Assembly (NCBI GenBank): GCA_024103495.1
Contig: JAGFIQ010000003.1
Coordinates: forward strand, 43,500-107,499
Length of the DNA stretch: 64,000 bases
Direction of reading: 5' to 3'
From: Aridibacter famidurans
GTDB lineage: Bacteria; Acidobacteriota; Blastocatellia; Pyrinomonadales; Pyrinomonadaceae
Positions 60,017 to 64,000 of the stretch are shown one piece after another; position 1 is the first letter of the stretch; each line of letters begins with the position of its first letter. The position numbers were made by a program, and so were the translations under genes. Below the pieces are notes generated by a model. The model saw nothing but the letters and a program-made list of their open reading frames with translations. It made no database searches and was not told where the DNA came from.

Positions 60017-61894
60017 TTATCGTCTTAGCGCCCGCTTATAAGCAGATACCGCACTCCTTTGGCGTTCGGCCCTGCTTCGGGTTTCCGAGGCCAACGCATC
60101 CTTCGCGCTCTGCTTTTCGAGGAAGACGGCAAGCGTCCTCACACTTGGAAACTCGAAAACGGCAGTGATTTTCAGATCTTGGTCAAATTCTGCCTGAAGC
60201 CGGCTGTGGAATCGCGCCAGTTTCAACGAATCGGCACCCAAATCGAAGAAGTTGTCCGCCGGATCGACCAACGAGGTCCCAAGGACTTCTTGAAGAATTG
60301 AGGCCACCCTCGCTTCCGTCGAAGAACCGCCGAGCGGCTTCCGGCCTCCAGTTCTCCGCTCCTCGGACAGGGTTGCGAGCAACGCAGCCCGGTCGATCTT
60401 GCCGTTCTCGGTTAGAGGCATCCTTTCGACAAAAGAAAAGACGGCCGGGACCATGTGGCCGGGCAGGATCGATGCAAGTTCTGTACGAAGGGCCGATGCT
60501 TCTCGCGATCCATCCGCGCCCGCAACGACAAATGCGGCAAGATGCCGGTCACCGGCCGGCAAGCCGTCTGCGAGAACTACCGCCTCTCGGACTCCTCCAC
60601 ACCGTTTGATCGCATTCTCTATCTCTTCAGGCTCGATACGGTATCCCCTGATCTTGATCTGTTTGTCCTTGCGTCCGAGGAATTCCAGATTCCCGTCGGG
60701 CAGATACCTGCAAAGGTCCCCCGTCCTGTAGAGCCTTTCGGAGGAATCCTCGCTAAATGGGTTCGGAATGAATCGCTCCGCCGTCAGTTCGCGTTGCCCA
60801 AGGTAACCTCTCGCGACACCTTGCCCGCCGCAGAAGAGTTCCCCTACTTCGCCTTTCGCAACAGGCTCCAGATCGTCATCCAGTAGGTAGACTTCGGTTC
60901 CCGCAACGGGCTTTCCGATCGGGACCGTTCCGCCGAGCTCTGCGCCTCTTGGAACCTTGTAGCAGCAAGTGAAGGTCGTATTTTCGGTCGGTCCGTATCC
61001 GTTGATCAGATCGCAATCCAGTTCCTCGATCACGCGCTGAACGTGCGGGACGGATAGCACATCGCCCCCCGCTATCAACTGGTTCAACGTCCCCAGGTCC
61101 TCGATCCGCTCATCCGCCATCAGGTGGAACAATCCCGCGGTCAGCCAAAGCGTTGTAACGCCGTGCTCACGGATCAGGCTGCCCAGATCCGACAGGGACG
61201 TTTTCCCTTCCGGCGAGATCGCGAGCCTAGCACCGTTGAGCAAAGCACCCCAGATCTCGAACGTCGACGCGTCGAAGGTCAACGGCGCGAACTGAAGGAA
61301 GACATTGTCGGAGCGAAAGTCCGCATAATCAGTGTTCTTGACGAGCCGGATAATCGATCTGTGCTCGACCGTCACGCCCTTAGGGACGCCGGTCGAGCCG
61401 GACGTGAACATCACGTATGCGAGATGATCGGGGCCGATCTCAAGCTCCGGGTTCACGGAAAGCCCGGGCACATCTTCAAGCTCGTCGATGCATACCGTAC
61501 GTGCTCCGGCTTCCGCGATCCGGGGAAGTGTTGAAGTGTCCGTCAGCAGAAGCCCGGAAGATGCTTCTCCGAGCATCATCTGAAGACGCTGCAGGGGGTA
61601 ATCCGGGTCGAGCGGAAGATAGGCGCCGCCGGCCTTCAAAATTCCAAGGATAGCGGCGATCAGATCCGGAGAACGCCGAATCGCGATCCCGATCGGCTCC
61701 TCGGCCTTTAGCCCGACCTCAATAAGCTGGTGCGCGATCCGATTGGCCCTTTTGTTGAGCTCCCCGTATGTGACAGTCTCTTTGCCGAATTCGAGAGCGA
61801 TCCGGTCCGGGTTCTGTTCGGCTTCCTGTTCGAACAGGCTGTGAACAGAATTCATCTCCCTGGGGATTGGCAGCATGGGGTTTAAGACTTTCAA
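60017..61894 (-). CDS. NRPS loading protein: A-PCP, predicted valine
   Basis: The 625-residue protein is an adenylation domain (about 15-510) plus carrier (about 522-595; S556 in LGADSLKL). Core motifs are MFTSGSTGVPKGV, FDASTFEIWGALL, NGYGPTENTTF, YRTGDLCRYLPDG and ENGKIDR. Reading the ten pocket positions gives D208, A209, F212, W250, I274, G276, G299, T307, F308, K499, identical to the published valine code. With no condensation domain it should start the chain, handing valine to the KS of the next protein, whose gene begins right after its stop. A basic tail of about 25 residues could be a docking element. Confidence 0.93.
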   Translation of the reverse strand: MKVLNPMLPIPREMNSVHSLFEQEAEQNPDRIALEFGKETVTYGELNKRANRIAHQLIEVGLKAEEPIGIAIRRSPDLIAAILGILKAGGAYLPLDPDYPLQRLQMMLGEASSGLLLTDTSTLPRIAEAGARTVCIDELEDVPGLSVNPELEIGPDHLAYVMFTSGSTGVPKGVTVEHRSIIRLVKNTDYADFRSDNVFLQFAPLTFDASTFEIWGALLNGARLAISPEGKTSLSDLGSLIREHGVTTLWLTAGLFHLMADERIEDLGTLNQLIAGGDVLSVPHVQRVIEELDCDLINGYGPTENTTFTCCYKVPRGAELGGTVPIGKPVAGTEVYLLDDDLEPVAKGEVGELFCGGQGVARGYLGQRELTAERFIPNPFSEDSSERLYRTGDLCRYLPDGNLEFLGRKDKQIKIRGYRIEPEEIENAIKRCGGVREAVVLADGLPAGDRHLAAFVVAGADGSREASALRTELASILPGHMVPAVFSFVERMPLTENGKIDRAALLATLSEERRTGGRKPLGGSSTEARVASILQEVLGTSLVDPADNFFDLGADSLKLARFHSRLQAEFDQDLKITAVFEFPSVRTLAVFLEKQSAKDALASETRSRAERQRSAVSAYKRALRR

Positions 61895-62006
61895 TTGCTT
61901 CTCGATTCCGTATTCAGGTGCGTTTCGATGTGCCTGTTCTCAGCCCCTATTTAACGGCAAGGAGCTCGACGCTGCTCTCCCCGTCAAACAGGCGACCGGA
62001 GCTAAT

Positions 62007-63050
62007 TCAGGATCGACCGGCGCCTTCGTTCTCCGAAACGGCGCCCTTGTCGGTTGACGGCGCGACGCGACGCCCGACCACTTTTCCGAAGACCCGCGAG
62101 GCACGATCGAGCCGCTTCAGGTTCTTTCGCAAAAGTTCGAACTTGTTCGAGGCCCGGCCGCCGGAAAGACGGCTCGTCGCCATCAGCTTCAGCAGGTCCT
62201 TCATCGAGGACTGTCCCGGGGGAGTAGGTTCGAAACTGAGCTTCCGCAGGTAGTGATTGCACTGGTAGATCCTGGATCGAACGTCGGTTTGCCGCATGCA
62301 GAAGTTAATCGAGAAAGAAACCGAGTAGTGTCCCCCATTCCGGACCCAGTGGGGCCCCTTCGAAGGGATGTGCACTCCTTTTCCTGGTTCCATCGGAAAA
62401 ACATACGCCTTTTCCTGACTGGCCGGCTTGAACTTGGCTGCGCTCAGATCTCCCGCATAGTAGTTCTCGATCTCGTCCTCGAACAAAACGGACCGGTCAT
62501 AAGGATCGCAGACATTGATGCTCTTGTCTCCGTGGATCTGCAGCAGGAAATTCGACTCGTGATCGATGTGATGAGGCGTTACGGCGCCCGGCGAAGCGAT
62601 GAAGATGTACCCGTCCATCCAGGTGATCTCCTTCTTGAGATCCACGCTCGTCAATTCGGAAAGCTCGGTGAGACATTGATCTATGCACTCGCGGTACTCC
62701 GGATCCTCCTGGATGCTTTTCAGCAGTACCCAGGCATCTGTCTGCTCGATCTCCCGGATCCCTTTGATCAGCGATAGCGCCTTGTTGGGTATTTCGTCCC
62801 AGCGGTTCCCGAAGTCTGCGCTGCCTTCTTGTACGACAACCTTCCCAGCCGCCATTTCCCAAAGCGTAGTCGCCAGTTCGGCAAGCCTTGGAAGCTCAAA
62901 CAGCGGATGTTCGCCAAGGTTGTGAGAAACGGCAAACGGAAGAACGTTGAACTTGTCGGCAAATTCGTCCTTCTTGTGATTGAAAATCTTTGACGGCATT
63001 GATCCTGCCGTCCGCTCGCGAGCGGCTTTTGCTGCGCTTCCTCTTTCCAT
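62007..63050 (-). CDS. JmjC/cupin-8-like Fe(II) oxygenase
   Basis: I start at 63050, which has GGAG eight bases upstream; GTG at 63059 and ATG at 62999 are alternatives. The protein of about 347 residues has GYIFIASPGAVTPHHIDHESNFLLQIHGDKSINVCDP, giving H-x-D-type metal ligands, and later VHIPSKGPHWVRNGGHYSVSFSINF with the distal His, as in cupin-8/JmjC hydroxylases. The rest (VSHNLGEHPLFELPRL) is shared with cupin proteins next to NRPS genes. Being 112 bases before the loading protein gene, it probably hydroxylates an amino acid or carrier-bound intermediate. Confidence 0.82.
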   Translation of the reverse strand: MERGSAAKAARERTAGSMPSKIFNHKKDEFADKFNVLPFAVSHNLGEHPLFELPRLAELATTLWEMAAGKVVVQEGSADFGNRWDEIPNKALSLIKGIREIEQTDAWVLLKSIQEDPEYRECIDQCLTELSELTSVDLKKEITWMDGYIFIASPGAVTPHHIDHESNFLLQIHGDKSINVCDPYDRSVLFEDEIENYYAGDLSAAKFKPASQEKAYVFPMEPGKGVHIPSKGPHWVRNGGHYSVSFSINFCMRQTDVRSRIYQCNHYLRKLSFEPTPPGQSSMKDLLKLMATSRLSGGRASNKFELLRKNLKRLDRASRVFGKVVGRRVAPSTDKGAVSENEGAGRS

Positions 63051-63106
63051 GCGATTCACTCCATTCGAAACGTCGACTTATTCGTACCGGCCCGAGAATG
63101 TGTCGG

Positions 63107-63823
63107 CTATTCCCCGTACGAGCCGGCTCCAACTGCCGAAGTGACAAGTGCCTCCGCCTGCTCCCAATCGCTCTGGGTATCGATATTCACGCTGAACTCC
63201 GCCTTCATCTCATACCCGACAATAGACCTTCCGTACAGGCTTCCGGCCGTGTTTATCACCTCGGTCCGTGTGACATAAATGGTTCCGTCCCGGTGGAATG
63301 CCGCGGGAAGGTCCTGCCTGCGGGCAGGGGGCTCGCTCTCACCCGTGCTCAGGAAAAGCTCGCCATTCTCCGATTTCCTATAGACCCAGCTTGGATTGTA
63401 CTCACTTGGTACCCTCAGAACGCTCACCACCGAATCCGCTCCCGACGACTCCAGCAATCGAATGCACGCGTCGATATCTTCCGCCCGCCTGAGCGGATTT
63501 GTCGGCTGCAGCAGACAGACGGCTTCGAACCTTTCGCCCAAATCCTCCAATTGCCTCAGAGCGTGCCGTACCACAGGCAGCGTAGGAGTTGTGTCTTCAG
63601 CAAGTTCGGCAGGCCGCAAAAAAGGGACGTCCAATCCGACAGATCTTCCCACCTCGGCAATCTCTTCGTCCTCTGTACTGAGCACTACTCTCGAGAGCAA
63701 TTCCGACCCGAATGCGCTCGCGGCCGTATAAGCGAGGAGGGGCTTTCCGTTGAGGAGCCGTATGTTCTTGCGGGGAACTCCCTTCGAACCTCCCCGAGCC
63801 GGAATTAAACCGAGTACTTTCAC
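63107..63823 (-). CDS. neuA: CMP-N-acylneuraminate synthetase-type cytidylyltransferase
   Basis: The 238-residue protein begins LGLIPARGGSKGVPRKNIRLLNGKPLL, the nucleotide loop of this family, with VVLSTEDEEIAEV, LLQPTNPLR and the C-terminal FSVNIDTQSDWEQAE. It activates a nine-carbon acidic sugar (sialic, legionaminic or pseudaminic acid) with CTP, or a related ulosonate. With a UDP-GlcNAc 2-epimerase gene directly upstream it most likely belongs to a nonulosonate pathway whose synthase (NeuB) would lie beyond the window. KDO-type activity is less likely because the C-terminal motif is of the NeuA kind. Confidence 0.88.
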   Translation of the reverse strand: MKVLGLIPARGGSKGVPRKNIRLLNGKPLLAYTAASAFGSELLSRVVLSTEDEEIAEVGRSVGLDVPFLRPAELAEDTTPTLPVVRHALRQLEDLGERFEAVCLLQPTNPLRRAEDIDACIRLLESSGADSVVSVLRVPSEYNPSWVYRKSENGELFLSTGESEPPARRQDLPAAFHRDGTIYVTRTEVINTAGSLYGRSIVGYEMKAEFSVNIDTQSDWEQAEALVTSAVGAGSYGE

Positions 63824-63845
63824 GTGTAAAGTTGCAGGGCGAACT

Positions 63846-64000
63846 TCAGTAGGTCAGCCGCTTTTCGATCTCCAGGGGTGCGTCGGCGAGTACGTCCGAG
63901 ATCCTCTTTCCTGCATCCCCGTTTCCGTAAAGGTCGTTTGGATCGTACCGGCCATTCGACAACTGCGAATTGACCGCCGACCGAATGTCGTTTTTCGAAT
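63846..64000 (-). CDS. UDP-N-acetylglucosamine 2-epimerase, C-terminal fragment (window edge)
   Basis: The last 51 codons are visible, ending at the TGA at 63846-63848. They read ...SNGRYDPNDLYGNGDAGKRISDVL..., the C-terminal NPYGDG-x-(A/S)-x-x-I motif of WecB/NeuC-type epimerases. The start lies outside. The gene ends 22 bases before the cytidylyltransferase gene, so a hydrolysing NeuC-type enzyme is likely. Confidence 0.75.
   Translation of the reverse strand, partial: SKNDIRSAVNSQLSNGRYDPNDLYGNGDAGKRISDVLADAPLEIEKRLTY

Overview
The window reads as one contig from a free-living Gram-negative-type bacterium. Supporting signs are a BamA-like barrel protein, a lipoprotein-like solute receptor and a Wzm/Wzt exporter. 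The base composition is moderately GC-rich. FG-GAP proteins with the repeat D-F-D-G-D-G...RPSNGVWY joined to Thr-Pro linkers suggest an Acidobacteriota of the Blastocatellia type; this is inference from style, not from a marker gene.

Layout. Bases 1-7000 are ordinary chromosome: a NagZ-like hydrolase (5' end missing), an oligopeptide-type solute receptor, tRNA-Gly(GCC), a three-gene operon on the minus strand (PA2779-like membrane protein, C39-like cysteine peptidase, TPR/beta-barrel protein), a decayed second copy of the tRNA-Gly gene with its promoter, and tRNA-Cys(GCA). From about 7000 almost everything is on the minus strand and is read from high to low coordinates. Bases 7021-14037 hold the end of an exopolysaccharide operon (DegT aminotransferase, phosphoglycosyl transferase, O-antigen ligase, a TPR pseudokinase, a TPR/jelly-roll protein). 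A divergent surface protein (FG-GAP repeats, Thr-Pro linker, beta-helix) follows, then an exostosin-like transferase in more AT-rich DNA and a Wzm/Wzt polysaccharide exporter.

Bases 21344-28475 are a complete lasso-type RiPP cluster: PqqD-like recognition protein, B2 protease, Asn-synthetase-like cyclase, a 48-residue precursor with its own promoter and a very strong ribosome binding site, an HPrK-like kinase, an ABC exporter and a nucleotidyltransferase. The precursor has the leader signature but no acidic residue at ring positions 7-9 after the expected cleavage site.

Bases 29209-64000 are a long, tightly packed surface-polysaccharide locus: GT2 and GT4 transferases, a Wzy-like polymerase, a CapK-like adenylating enzyme, two related GT-B-like proteins, two AsnB amidotransferases, a PhyH oxygenase and a methyltransferase. 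It runs without a break into a hybrid PKS-NRPS (A-PCP, then KS-AT-ACP-aminotransferase-C-A-MT-PCP, then C-PCP-TE), an Sfp-type activating enzyme, an acyltransferase and a JmjC-like cupin. The upstream end carries nonulosonate-type sugar genes (CMP-sugar synthetase, UDP-GlcNAc 2-epimerase). Residues lining the two adenylation pockets spell the textbook valine and glycine codes. The expected core product is therefore a valine extended by malonyl, transaminated at the beta carbon, and joined to N-methylglycine. No gene break separates the assembly line from the sugar genes, so the small peptide may decorate, or be made together with, the cell-surface glycan; that link is a hypothesis.
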